Part shown: positions 25,867 through 34,418 of the stretch, one piece after another
How the letters are laid out: each line of letters begins with the position of its first letter
Position numbering within the stretch: the first letter of the stretch is position 1
Assembly (NCBI GenBank): GCA_947461205.1
Contig: CANHJG010000004.1
Coordinates: 1 to 64,000, forward strand
Source of the DNA: Opitutia bacterium
GTDB lineage: Bacteria > Verrucomicrobiota > Verrucomicrobiia > Opitutales > Opitutaceae
DNA: 64,000 nt
Reading direction: 5' to 3'
Made by a program: the position numbers and the translations under genes
Notes under the pieces: generated by a model
Database searches by the model: none
What the model was told of the DNA's origin: nothing
What the model saw: the letters and a program-made list of their open reading frames with translations, nothing else

Positions 25867-25944
25867 CGGAGGGAGGCGTGCCGCGGACGGGAGGTCCAGC
25901 GCACGGTGCCCAGCTTAGCCGAAGGCGCGTCCGAGGCGTTAATC

Positions 25945-25969
25945 GATAAACTTGATGCGTCCTATCGGT
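25945..25969. promoter_or_regulatory. Putative LysR-type operator, copy B
   Basis: GATAAACTTGATG...TATCGGT matches copy A at 22107-22131 at 19 of 25 positions, in the same orientation and at a similar distance (79 against 69 bases) from the minus-strand gene it would control, here the Kua/CarF remnant. Confidence 0.5.
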
Positions 25970-26001
25970 GAAGCGGGGGGCGGCGGCGGAGCGAGTTCGC
26001 G

Positions 26002-26940
26002 TCAAAGCGCGCGGGCGAGAATTTCCGTGAGCTCGTCGGGGGTGAGCGGCAGAGGATTGGCTTTTATGCTGCTGGCGCGGGCGGCCTGGTCGAAGAGGGC
26101 GGGAAGGTGCGATGAAGTGAGGCCGTAGGTGCGGAGCGGGGGGGATGCCGAGTTCGGCGACGAGGTCGCGCGTGAAGGGTGCGGCGTCGTCGGCGGTGGC
26201 TTCGGGGCGGTCGGTGAGGGCGCGGGCGATTGCGGTAGAGCGGTGCTCGGGGTCGGCAGCGGGGGTGCGGGCGCGGGCGGCGCGCGCGTCGGTGTCACGG
26301 CCGTCGTGATACGCGCGACGGAGGGCGGGGGCGGCGCGGCGGAGGCCGTCGAGGCAAAGGGCGTCGGTGGAGGGATTCGCGCGGGAGGAAACGTAGGGCT
26401 CGATGAGCTGGGTGAGCGCGTCGAGGCCGGACGCAGCGGTGAGGGCCGGCGGCAGGCCGAGCGTGAGGTCGGGGTCGACGAGGGCGAGGCGCGGTAGCAG
26501 GAGCGGGCGGCGCAGGCTGACTTTGACGCGGTGCGCAGGGGAGGACAGGACGGCGTTGCGGGTGACTTCGGCGCCGGTGCCGGCGGTGGTAGGGATCGCG
26601 ATACAGGGGGCGGCCGGGCGCGTGAGGGCGCTGCCACCGCCGAAGCCGATCACGAGGTCACAACCGGCGGCGCGGGCGGCCGCGGTGGCGGCGATGACCT
26701 CGTCGGTGGTGGTTTCGCCGGGAATCGCAAAGGTCGTGACGGCGACCTGTTCGGCGCAGGGGTGCGTGAGGAGCGCAGTGGCGCGGGAGGGCTCGCGGCC
26801 GGTGACGACGAAGGCGTGGCGGCCGAGGGCGCGCGCGGCGGGTGCGGCGCCGCGGAGAGCGCCGGAACCGAAGAGGATGCGCGGGGGCGTGGTGAAGTCG
26901 AAGCGCAGAGGGCGGCGGCGGGCGCGGCGCGGGGTGGGCC
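26002..26940 (-). pseudogene. Iron-containing alcohol dehydrogenase with internal deletions and a frameshift
   Basis: The frame starts near 26930 with LRFDFTTPPRILFGSGAL and continues AGCDLVIGFGGGSAL, the NAD-binding region. It then jumps to TRPAAPCIAIPTTAGTGAEV, omitting about 25 residues, and runs through ASGLDALTQLIEPYVSSRAN. After DTDARAA a second deletion removes the segment with the metal-binding histidines (GxxHG). A G7 run (26138-26144) shifts the frame before the end LRTYGLTSSHLPALFDQAAR and ILARAL. An intact relative would be a group III dehydrogenase, possibly maleylacetate-reductase-like. It directly follows the broken monooxygenase gene, as if both belonged to one lost pathway. 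Confidence 0.82.
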
Positions 26941-26949
26941 GCGCGCCAA

Positions 26950-27252
26950 CTACCCGGCTTCAGGCAGGAAGAGGTTGATGAATTTCGTCGCGGTGCGCGG
27001 CTCCGCCATCATCGGCGCAACGGTGTCCCGCTAGGTGGCGTAGTGGGGCGTCGCGCGATGCGCGACCTGGTCGGCGGGGGTGCGGTAGACCTCGACGAGG
27101 ACGAAGCGGTGGGAGGCGTCGGCCTGCTGGAGGACATTGAAGCGGGCGACGCCGGGCTCGAGGATGCTGGCGCGGGCGTTGGCGAGCGAGGCGGCTTTGA
27201 ACGCTTCGGTGCACTCGGGTTTGACGTGGATGAAGGCGTGGACGATGGGCAT
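26950..27252 (-). pseudogene. Antibiotic-biosynthesis-type monooxygenase interrupted by an amber stop
   Basis: From the ATG at 27252 the frame gives [20 protein letters not shown] and [18 protein letters not shown], a small ABM/LsrG-like ferredoxin fold. HYAT is followed by TAG at 27031-27033, where relatives have tryptophan (one base change from TGG). The same frame then continues RDTVAPMMAEPRTATKFINL, the normal family C-terminus, to a stop at 26950. Without readthrough the product would be 73 residues and lack a strand and helix needed for the dimer. It starts 11 bases after the M48 protease gene. Confidence 0.82.
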
Positions 27253-27263
27253 GACGGCGGATA

Positions 27264-29243
27264 TCAGGCGGCGGTCGTGAGGGGCGGCATCGGCACGTCG
27301 AGGGTGGCGGCGATGGCGCGGAGGAGTTCGGCCTCGGCGACCCGAATGCGGCCGTCGGCGCCGGCGATGTGAGCGCAGGCCATGATCGTGCGCTGCCGGA
27401 TGGGCAGGTTCGCGGTGGCGAGGGTGTCGAGGGCGGGATCGAGCGGGCCGACGTCGCAGTCGACCGGATCAAGCAGCGCGAGCTGGTGCTCGATGAGCTT
27501 GATGTGCGCGGCGCCGAGGGCAAAGGCGTCGGCGGCGGTGAGGGCGTCGTTGTCGGACGTGTGGGCCATCGCGGAGAGCACGATGGCGATTTCGTCGACG
27601 ACCGCGTTGAAGGAGTGGATCTGGACGATGGCGGCGCCGGGATCGCGGCCGAGGCCGAGCGTGCGGATCAGGAGTTTTTGCAGGGCAAACTCGAAGGCGG
27701 TGACGCGACCATCGGCGTGGACGAGTTCGTCGAGGGTTTCGAGGAACGGGTTGAGGGCGGCGGGAGGGAGCGGGCGGAGAGCCGGGAGCGAGAGCTGGAG
27801 GAGCGGGAGCTTGTGCTCGGGGCGGAGGGCGCGGAGAGCGGGTGTCAGCTCGTCGAGGAGCCGGAGGGCCTCGCCGCCGGCCCGGCTCGCGATGCGGGTG
27901 CGCTGGTGGGTGCGCGTCGCGGGATCTTCATCGAGCAGCAGGGCGTAGAGGAGGACTTGCGCTTCGGCGGGTGTCTGCGTGGCGGTGCGGAGGCGGGCGG
28001 GGGTGGAGTCGAGGAGGAGCTGGGCGTTGGCGATCTGCTCGGGCGTGAGGGTGCCGATCGAGGCCATCGCGTCGGCGGCGGGAGCCGGGGCGAGGTGGGA
28101 TGGGCGCGCGGGTTGGGCGGGGGCGAGGCCGGCGGTGACGAACGATTCGCGGGCGACGTCGACGACCTCGGGCGCATCGAACATTTTGCCGTCGAACTGC
28201 GGGTCGATGGCGCGGATGCGTTCGTCGAGGGGCGGGTGGGTGGCCCAGAGACCACCGAAATTCGAGCGAAAGCCCTGCGCGAAGAAGAAGTGGCCGATGG
28301 CGCCGCTCTTGTTGGACTGCAGCGAGGAGCCAAGGGCGAAGCCACCGATTTTCTTCAGGGCGCCGGTGAGACCGCCGGGGTTGCGGGTGAACTGGACGGC
28401 GGAGGCGTCGGCGAGGTATTCGCGTTGGCGCGACACGGCGGCCTGGATGAGGCGGCCGAAGAAGTAGCCGACGTAGCCGAGGAGGAGGAGGGCGAGGCCG
28501 ACGAAGGCGATCGCGATGACGATGCCGCCGGAGTTCTTGCCTTCGCGGTCGCGGGAGCCGCCGAAGCTGTGGAAACGCAGGGACCAGAGGATGCCGCGGC
28601 CGGCGAGGCCGAGGACCAAAATGCCGAACACGAGTGCGGCGAGGCGCATGTTGAGACGCATATCGCCGTTGAGGATGTGGCTGAACTCGTGGCCGACGAC
28701 GCCCTGAAGTTCGTCGCGGGAGAGTTTTTCGAGGGTGCCGCGGGTGACGGCGACGACGGCGTCGCTGGTGGTGAGGCCGGCGGCGAAGGCGTTGATGGCC
28801 GATTCCGCGTCCATGATGTAGACAGCGGGCATTGGGACGCCGGAGGCGATGGCCATTTCCTCGACGACGTTGAGGAGGCGGCGCTCGAGCGTGTCAGTGG
28901 TGTGGGGATCGACGCGGCGGCCGCCGACGCTCTCGGCGACGGCGGAGCCGCCGGCGGAGAACTCGTTCCACTTATAGAGGGAGGCGAGACCGACGACGGC
29001 GAGGGTGAGGGAGGAGACGCCGACGAACAGTTGGGGTTGCCACCAACTGGGGAACGGAGCGTTGAGGGTTGAGCGTTGCGCGCTGCGGCCGGAGCGCTGG
29101 GGGCGGTCGTCGTGCGTCTGGCGGAGGGCGAACACGGCGGTGCCATAGCCGCCCAGCACGGTGCCGATTACGGCGAGGGCGAAGAGCGCGACGAGGCGCG
29201 ACGTGTGCTTTTTGGCGCGGGCTTGGGCTGCGAAGAAGTCCAT
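27264..29243 (-). CDS. M48-family membrane metalloprotease
   Basis: The protein has 659 residues from the ATG at 29243. Two N-terminal transmembrane segments (about 16-40 and 72-90) precede a zinc protease domain with [14 protein letters not shown] (HEFSH 185-189) and, after two more membrane segments, the third ligand in [22 protein letters not shown] closes the catalytic part, as in HtpX-like proteases. The remaining 300 residues are cytoplasmic and helical and may be a regulatory extension. The loop after the first membrane segment includes [12 protein letters not shown], encoded by a GTTGAGGGTTGAGCGTTG sequence that looks like a dispersed repeat. M48 proteases are commonly next to lemA, which here is separated only by hicBA. 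Confidence 0.9.
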   Translation of the reverse strand: MDFFAAQARAKKHTSRLVALFALAVIGTVLGGYGTAVFALRQTHDDRPQRSGRSAQRSTLNAPFPSWWQPQLFVGVSSLTLAVVGLASLYKWNEFSAGGSAVAESVGGRRVDPHTTDTLERRLLNVVEEMAIASGVPMPAVYIMDAESAINAFAAGLTTSDAVVAVTRGTLEKLSRDELQGVVGHEFSHILNGDMRLNMRLAALVFGILVLGLAGRGILWSLRFHSFGGSRDREGKNSGGIVIAIAFVGLALLLLGYVGYFFGRLIQAAVSRQREYLADASAVQFTRNPGGLTGALKKIGGFALGSSLQSNKSGAIGHFFFAQGFRSNFGGLWATHPPLDERIRAIDPQFDGKMFDAPEVVDVARESFVTAGLAPAQPARPSHLAPAPAADAMASIGTLTPEQIANAQLLLDSTPARLRTATQTPAEAQVLLYALLLDEDPATRTHQRTRIASRAGGEALRLLDELTPALRALRPEHKLPLLQLSLPALRPLPPAALNPFLETLDELVHADGRVTAFEFALQKLLIRTLGLGRDPGAAIVQIHSFNAVVDEIAIVLSAMAHTSDNDALTAADAFALGAAHIKLIEHQLALLDPVDCDVGPLDPALDTLATANLPIRQRTIMACAHIAGADGRIRVAEAELLRAIAATLDVPMPPLTTAA

Positions 29244-29336
29244 GGGAGGGAGAAAGATATTCGGGGTGGGCCGCAAGGAGGCGCTGTAAAAGGACGGTGG
29301 CGCGAAGGCGGCGGGATCTGGTTTGCGCCCGCGGCG

Positions 29337-29522
29337 TCACGGATTTGGAACGTCCCAATCTTGGCAGATCTTCTGCGCGAGGAGGTCGTGGACCTCGGTG
29401 TATCGGGGAACGGCGGGACGACGATTTTTGGCCACGTGGCCCGACCGAGAGTGATGGCCTCCTTCGCGGACCAAGGTGCAGCCGTGTCGGGCGTGGTGCC
29501 GAATCAGCTCGCGCCGCTGCAT
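29337..29522 (-). CDS. hicA: HicA-like mRNA interferase toxin
   Basis: A 61-residue basic protein starting MQRRELIRHHARHGCTLVRE, followed by GGHHS with the catalytic histidine, and AVPRYTEVHDLLAQKICQ. This is the complete double-stranded-RNA-binding-like fold of HicA, which cleaves mRNA. Its start is two bases after the stop of the HicB-like gene. The order hicB-hicA is the less usual one. Confidence 0.87.
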   Translation of the reverse strand: MQRRELIRHHARHGCTLVREGGHHSRSGHVAKNRRPAVPRYTEVHDLLAQKICQDWDVPNP

Positions 29523-29524
29523 GA

Positions 29525-29737
29525 TCAGACGGTGACGGGTTCCTCGGAGCAATCGCCGGCCGCGGCTGGGCGGGCTTCGTCGCGATTAAATTCGAGGGCC
29601 TCCTTCAGGACGACTCCGAGAGACGGGAGCAGCGCCTCCTTGGTTTTTTCCCGGGCGGTGACGCCGGGAACCGCCCCGATCCAGCCGATCCACCGGCCGG
29701 CGTCATGTTGAGTGATGGCAGGATCGGTCGATTGCAT
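29525..29737 (-). CDS. hicB: HicB-like antitoxin
   Basis: A 70-residue protein from the ATG at 29737; a TTG at 29773 is also possible. The sequence GRWIGWIGAVPGVTAREKTK and LLPSLGVVLKEALEFNRDEA is the partial RNase-H-like fold of short HicB antitoxins. It lacks a C-terminal DNA-binding domain, so autoregulation by this protein alone is doubtful. The pair hicB-hicA lies between lemA and the M48 protease gene. Confidence 0.83.
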   Translation of the reverse strand: MQSTDPAITQHDAGRWIGWIGAVPGVTAREKTKEALLPSLGVVLKEALEFNRDEARPAAAGDCSEEPVTV

Positions 29738-29805
29738 CAGCGCGGAAGCGAATGGGGAGGGCCGGGGCGACAAGGCGGGAGGTGCGATCCGGAGAGTCGA
29801 GCGGT

Positions 29806-30408
29806 TCAGGTGAAACTCACCTTCGGTGCGTTGCGCTCGGTGGGGTCGTCGATCTTGAAGAGCTCGGCGGGGAGGAAGCCGAACATGCCGGCGAATATCA
29901 CGCTCGGGAACACTTCGCGGGCCGTGTTAAAGGTCATGACGCTGTCGTTGTAGGCCTGGCGGGCGAAGGAGACTTTGTTCTCGGTCGAGGTCAGCTCCTC
30001 GGTGAGCTGGAGCATGTTGGTGTTGGCCTTAAGATCCGGATACTGCTCGGAAACCACCATGAGGCGGCTGAGGGCGCCGCCGAGGCCGGCTTCGGCGGAG
30101 AGGAGGCCCTTCATGGCGTTGGCGTCGGCGGGGTTGGCGGCGGCGGCCTGCGACGCGGCGAGCGCAATGTTGCGGGCCTTGATGACGGCTTCGAGCGTGC
30201 TGCTCTCATGCTTCATATAGCCCTTGGCGACCTCGACGAGATTCGGGATGAGGTCGTAGCGGCGCTTCAACTGGACGTCGATCTGGGCGAACGCGTTTTT
30301 GAAGCGGTTGCGGAGGTCGACGAGCTTGTTATAAATGCCAGCGACCCAGAGGCCGAGGACGACGACGAGGGCGAGCAGAGCGCCGAGAGCAATGAGAGCG
30401 GTAGTCAT
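29806..30408 (-). CDS. lemA: LemA family protein
   Basis: The protein has 200 residues with one N-terminal membrane anchor (LIALGALLALVVVLGLWVAG) and the LemA helical body: NKLVDLRNRFKNAFAQIDVQ, LKRRYDLIPNLVEVAKGY, MVVSEQYPDLKAN, ENKVSFARQAYNDSVMTFN. LemA is an inner-membrane protein with an exposed coiled-coil-like domain. Its genes frequently accompany M48 proteases. It is divergent from the TPR gene at 30540, with a shared 131-base upstream region. Confidence 0.94.
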   Translation of the reverse strand: MTTALIALGALLALVVVLGLWVAGIYNKLVDLRNRFKNAFAQIDVQLKRRYDLIPNLVEVAKGYMKHESSTLEAVIKARNIALAASQAAAANPADANAMKGLLSAEAGLGGALSRLMVVSEQYPDLKANTNMLQLTEELTSTENKVSFARQAYNDSVMTFNTAREVFPSVIFAGMFGFLPAELFKIDDPTERNAPKVSFT

Positions 30409-30539
30409 AGGAGGGATGGTTGGGTTGGAAAGGGTGAGATCGTGGCCGGGGAACTTTTTGGCGCGAGCGGGAACAGATTACAACGCGGTTGATTGTTTCC
30501 AAGGGGCAAAGCAAGGTGGCCGTGATCCAGCGTTAATCC

Positions 30540-33245
30540 ATGCGATTCCGAAAAATTCCGGTTTGGTTCATGCCGTTTTGCTTTGTGGCGGGCGGGGCGG
30601 CGCGCGCGCAGGAGGCGTTGAATCCGCCGGCGCCGCTGACGGTGCGCGCCGCGGGTGCGGCGGTGTCGCCGGGCGGTGGGGTCGTCACGCGGGAGGCGGC
30701 CCAGCGGGCGCTGGAGCTGGGGTTTCCGTCGGTGGCCGTGGGTATCGCTCGACAGTTGCTCGCGGCGACGGAGGCGGCGGGCGCTCCGCCGGCGGGGGCG
30801 GACCGGGGGGAGCTGACCCTGGCGTTGGCGACGGCGCTGCTCGACGACGGGCAGCCGGCGGAGGCGGAAAAGGTGCTCGGCGAATTTGTGGGGCTGCGCG
30901 GGTCGGCGTGGCATTTGCGCGCGGGGCTCGCGGCGGTGCAGTTGAAAAAAGTGGACGTGGCGCGGGGCGAACTGACGGCGATCCGGGCCGACGAGCTGTC
31001 GCCCGCGGATCGGGCTTGGGCGTCGTTTTTGCAGGGTGCGCTGTTCGATTTGGCGCCGGTGCAGGACGTGACGAAGGCGAACGAGTTTTATATTAAAGCC
31101 GAGCAGGCGGCGGCCAACGAGACGGCGCGGGCGCGCTTCCGGCTGGCGGGCGAGCTGGTGCGGCTGGGGCTCGGCAAGCCGAGCGAGGCGGCGTTGCGGC
31201 AGGCGCGGGCGAACTATGAGCAGTTCCGCGGGCGGGCCGTGGGCGACGGGTTCGCCAAGCCGCTCGCGGTGATGCTCCACCTGGCGGGCCAGACGGCGGA
31301 GGCGGTGACGTTTTTGCAGCAGACGATCCAGACGCTGCTGCCGCAGGAGCGGGGGCGCGGGGACGAGCTGCGGTTGCTGCTGGGCATGATTGCGGACAAG
31401 GCGCCGGGCGGGATCGGGCGCGTCGCCCTGAACCAGTTGGTGGCGACGGGGAGCAACCCGGATCGTCAACGCGAGGCGTTGCAGCTGCTCGCACGGGGGT
31501 CGCAGTCCGACAACGTGCGCGGGGTGTTTCGTGCGGAGCTGAACAGGCTCGTCGAGGCGCCGGTGAAGCATCCGATTTTGGAGAGCCTGCTGCTGTTTCG
31601 CGCGCAGGTGGCGCTGGCGGAGAAGGATTATGCGCCGGCGGAGCGGGATGCGCGGCGGTTGTTGGACGAGTATCCGGGTTCGCCCTATCGGGTGCACGCG
31701 TTCGGTGTGCTGACGGCGGCGGCGTGGGAGCAGCGGCGCTATCGGGCGGCGGCGGACCAGGCGCGGAAGACGCGGGCGGCGCTCGCGCCCGGTCCGGCGC
31801 AGACGGACACGGAGGCGGCGGTCCAGGCCCGGGCGGAGTTGGTGGTGCTGGAGGCGGAAGCGTGGTTTCGGGCGGGCGGCGCGGGGGATGCGGGGGATTT
31901 TCGCAGTGCGGCTGACGCCTATGCGGCGGCGTTGCGCCAGCGGCCGGCGGGGATGCGGCTGGGTGATTTGATGTTTCAGCGGGTGTTGGCGGAGATCAAG
32001 GCGGGCGCGGTGGAGGCGGCCCAGCCGTTGCTCGACGAGCTGGGGCGGGACCCGGGGTTTGATCGGGAAAACCGCTGGCGGGCGGAGTGGACGCTCGCGC
32101 GGGCGCTGCAGGTGCAGGGACCGGCCGGGGTGAAGCAGGCCTACGCCCGCGTAAACGCGCTGCTCGCGGCGCGGCGCGGCGATGGCCCGGTGGCGGCGCT
32201 GCCGGTGGAGCTGCGCGCGCGGATGGCGTGGCTGCAGGCGCGGCTGGCCCTGGACGCGGGCGAACCGGAGCGCACGTTGCAGCTGGCGGACGAGATGACG
32301 GCCCTGCTCGACGGGGTGGACGAAAAGTTGCGCAACGAGATTGCGAGCACGGGGGCGTTGGCCAAGGCCGAGGCCAATTTCGCGCTCGGGCGCGAGGCGG
32401 CGGCGCTCGCGACCCTGAAGACGCTGCGCGAAGACCCCAAGTTCGGGAAGTCGGACGCGGCCGTGCAATCCTACCTGATCGAGGCGGGCCATCTGGCGGC
32501 GCAGGAGAAAACGGTCGATGCGCAGAAGCTGCTGACGCGGCTGGCTGACGAGTTTCCGCAGAACGAACTCGCGCCCTATGCGCTATATCAGGCCGCGTTG
32601 CAGGCGGAGCGCCGGGGGCAGGATGCGAATTACAAGGAGGCGAATCGGTTGATCGAGGACCTCGTTAAAAAATATCCGCAGAGCGATTTGGTGTTTTCGG
32701 CGCGGCTGAAACAGGGGGATTTGTTGCGGAACCTGAACGATCTGCCGGCGGCGCAGCACTCCTATGAAGACCTGCTGAACAAGCCCGCTTCGCAGGAAAA
32801 CCTCATTTTGGCGCAACTCGCGTTGGCCGCGGTGCACAACGCGCAATCGTCGGGCGACGTTTCGCACTTCGCGAACGCGCAGAGGTTGTTCGAAAATCTC
32901 CGTGACCGGGTGGATGCGCCGGCGGATGTGCGGGTCGAGGCGGGTTACAATCTCGGCGAGCTCTGGGTGCGGCGCGACAACCGGGCCAAGGCGCTTGAAG
33001 TGTGGTGGAACGATGTCGTGAGTCCTTTTCTCCTCGACGCGAAGCGTGCGGGCGAACTGCGGACCAAGGGGCGTTACTGGATGGCGCGAACGCTGTATCG
33101 GGCCGGGGAGGTTTTCGAACAGCAGGAAAAACTGGAAGAGGCCAAGGAAGCCTGGGTGCTGTTGTTGAAAACCAAACTGGGATGGGGCGAGGCGCTCGCG
33201 AGGGCGAAGTTGGCCCGGTTCGGCCCGGTGGAGGCGAAGCCGTGA
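30540..33245 (+). CDS. Exported tetratricopeptide-repeat protein of the ExbB/ExbD/TonB-like cluster
   Basis: The protein has 901 residues with a signal peptide (MPFCFVAGGAARAQEA). The mature part is almost entirely alpha-helical TPR-like repeats, for example ALATALLDDGQPAEAEKVLG, DARRLLDEYPGSPYRVHAFG and LLTRLADEFPQNELAPYALY, spread along the whole length. It is a periplasmic or outer-membrane-associated scaffold. The next genes encode ExbB-, ExbD- and TonB-like proteins on the same strand, the first 57 bases away. This resembles clusters in Verrucomicrobia and Bacteroidetes where a TPR protein accompanies a Tol/Exb motor. The exact function is unknown. Confidence 0.82.
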   Translation: MRFRKIPVWFMPFCFVAGGAARAQEALNPPAPLTVRAAGAAVSPGGGVVTREAAQRALELGFPSVAVGIARQLLAATEAAGAPPAGADRGELTLALATALLDDGQPAEAEKVLGEFVGLRGSAWHLRAGLAAVQLKKVDVARGELTAIRADELSPADRAWASFLQGALFDLAPVQDVTKANEFYIKAEQAAANETARARFRLAGELVRLGLGKPSEAALRQARANYEQFRGRAVGDGFAKPLAVMLHLAGQTAEAVTFLQQTIQTLLPQERGRGDELRLLLGMIADKAPGGIGRVALNQLVATGSNPDRQREALQLLARGSQSDNVRGVFRAELNRLVEAPVKHPILESLLLFRAQVALAEKDYAPAERDARRLLDEYPGSPYRVHAFGVLTAAAWEQRRYRAAADQARKTRAALAPGPAQTDTEAAVQARAELVVLEAEAWFRAGGAGDAGDFRSAADAYAAALRQRPAGMRLGDLMFQRVLAEIKAGAVEAAQPLLDELGRDPGFDRENRWRAEWTLARALQVQGPAGVKQAYARVNALLAARRGDGPVAALPVELRARMAWLQARLALDAGEPERTLQLADEMTALLDGVDEKLRNEIASTGALAKAEANFALGREAAALATLKTLREDPKFGKSDAAVQSYLIEAGHLAAQEKTVDAQKLLTRLADEFPQNELAPYALYQAALQAERRGQDANYKEANRLIEDLVKKYPQSDLVFSARLKQGDLLRNLNDLPAAQHSYEDLLNKPASQENLILAQLALAAVHNAQSSGDVSHFANAQRLFENLRDRVDAPADVRVEAGYNLGELWVRRDNRAKALEVWWNDVVSPFLLDAKRAGELRTKGRYWMARTLYRAGEVFEQQEKLEEAKEAWVLLLKTKLGWGEALARAKLARFGPVEAKP

Positions 33246-33302
33246 GGGCGCGCGGGATTTCGGATTTACGCCGCGCGACGAACCCCCTCTAACCTTCTAC
33301 CG

Positions 33303-33968
33303 ATGTCCGTTTTCGATTTCAGTCTCTTTGCCAAGGGCGGTCCGATGATGTGGGTCTTGCTCGCGCTCGGCCTGCTGGCCCTCGTGCTAACCATTGAGCG
33401 CGCGCTCTATCTGCACCGCGGGCAGATTGCGGCCAAGGCGTTCGTCGACGGCATCAAGAACATCCTCGCGAAGCGGCGGCTCGTCGAGGCCTTGACCGTG
33501 TGCGAAGAGGCGCCGGGGCCGGTCGCGGCCGTCGTCAAGGCGGCGTTGCTCCACGCGGACGCCAGCGCGGATGCGATGCGGTTTCATGTGCAGGAGGCGG
33601 CGGTGATCGAGCTGCCGGCGTTGGAGCGGCGGCTCGGTTCGCTCGCGGCGATCGCGCAGGTCGCACCGCTCGCCGGCCTGCTCGGCTCGGTGCTGGGGAT
33701 GGCGGTGACGTTCTTGGCGTTTGAAAAAGGCGGCAACTACGCCACTGCCGGAGCCTTGTCGGCGGGGATGTGGCAGGCGCTTCTGGCCACGGCGGGGAGC
33801 CTGATGCTGGCGATCCCCGCGCACCTGGCGCACCATTTTCTGAGCGGCCGGGTCCGCGCCATCGTCCGTGACTTGGAATGGTCGGGCAATGAGATCATGA
33901 AGTTTTTGTTGACCGAGTATCGCGGCGTAAAGCCCGGCGAAGGGGCCGCCGTCGCCGCGAACAAATGA
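33303..33968 (+). CDS. MotA/TolQ/ExbB proton channel protein
   Basis: The protein has 221 residues with three transmembrane segments: WVLLALGLLALVLTIERALY near the N-terminus, and two in the C-terminal half (IAQVAPLAGLLGSVLGMAVT and ALLATAGSLMLAIPAHLAHH). These carry the conserved ExbB/TolQ proline and threonine/glycine pattern (APLxGLLGxVxGM). With ExbD it forms a proton-driven motor in the cytoplasmic membrane. It overlaps the ExbD-like gene by four bases (ATGA at 33965-33968). ExbB and TolQ cannot be told apart by motif alone; the context with a TonB-like protein favours ExbB. Confidence 0.9.
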   Translation: MSVFDFSLFAKGGPMMWVLLALGLLALVLTIERALYLHRGQIAAKAFVDGIKNILAKRRLVEALTVCEEAPGPVAAVVKAALLHADASADAMRFHVQEAAVIELPALERRLGSLAAIAQVAPLAGLLGSVLGMAVTFLAFEKGGNYATAGALSAGMWQALLATAGSLMLAIPAHLAHHFLSGRVRAIVRDLEWSGNEIMKFLLTEYRGVKPGEGAAVAANK

Positions 33969-34417
33969 TCACGCGCCCGCTCGACCTGGCCTCGCGACTG
34001 CGGCCCGAGCCGCGGAGCTTTGACTGGCTGTTCTATGTGAACGGCGGGGTGATCGTTCTCTTTTTCTCGTTGTTCGGCTCGCGGTTCGTGCTCGCGCCGG
34101 GGCTCGGGGTGAATTTTCGGGTGCCGACGATGCCGGGTGCGCTCGCCGGTGCGGCGCTCACGACGCACCGGATCAGTGTGGTGCGCTCGGATCTGGTGTT
34201 CGTCGACGACCAAGGCGCGATCAACCTGGCCGAGTTGCGCGCGTGGCTCAGGGATGCGGCGAAGAAAGCCAAGCAACCATCGCTGCTGGTGCTGGTGGGC
34301 GTCGGCGTGCCGACGACGGCGTTTGCCGAGATCGCGAGCGCCGCCTACGGAGCCGGGTTCGTGCAGGTGCAGATGGGCGCGCAGGAGCCGACGAATCCGG
34401 GGAGCGGAGGGCGTTGA
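33965..34417 (+). CDS. ExbD/TolR-like motor protein
   Basis: The protein has 150 residues with one N-terminal membrane segment (WLFYVNGGVIVLFFSLFGSR) and a small periplasmic domain (SDLVFVDDQGAINLAELRAW, ending AEIASAAYGAGFVQVQMG) as in ExbD/TolR. The essential aspartate of ExbD normally sits in the membrane helix (typically PLxDVxx). Here that region reads SFDWLFYVNGG, with the acidic residue at the start of the segment, so it is a divergent member. It is translationally coupled to the ExbB gene and lies just upstream of the TonB-like gene. Confidence 0.8.
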   Translation: MITRPLDLASRLRPEPRSFDWLFYVNGGVIVLFFSLFGSRFVLAPGLGVNFRVPTMPGALAGAALTTHRISVVRSDLVFVDDQGAINLAELRAWLRDAAKKAKQPSLLVLVGVGVPTTAFAEIASAAYGAGFVQVQMGAQEPTNPGSGGR

Positions 34418-34418
34418 C

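Noticed and set aside
7755-27033. Stop-codon reassignment or programmed readthrough, because TAA (about 7755), TAG (20347) and TAG (27031) interrupt otherwise good frames
   Set aside because: Different stop codons are involved, the same loci carry deletions or frameshifts, and all intact genes end at ordinary stops, including many TAA and TAG. Gene decay explains it better.
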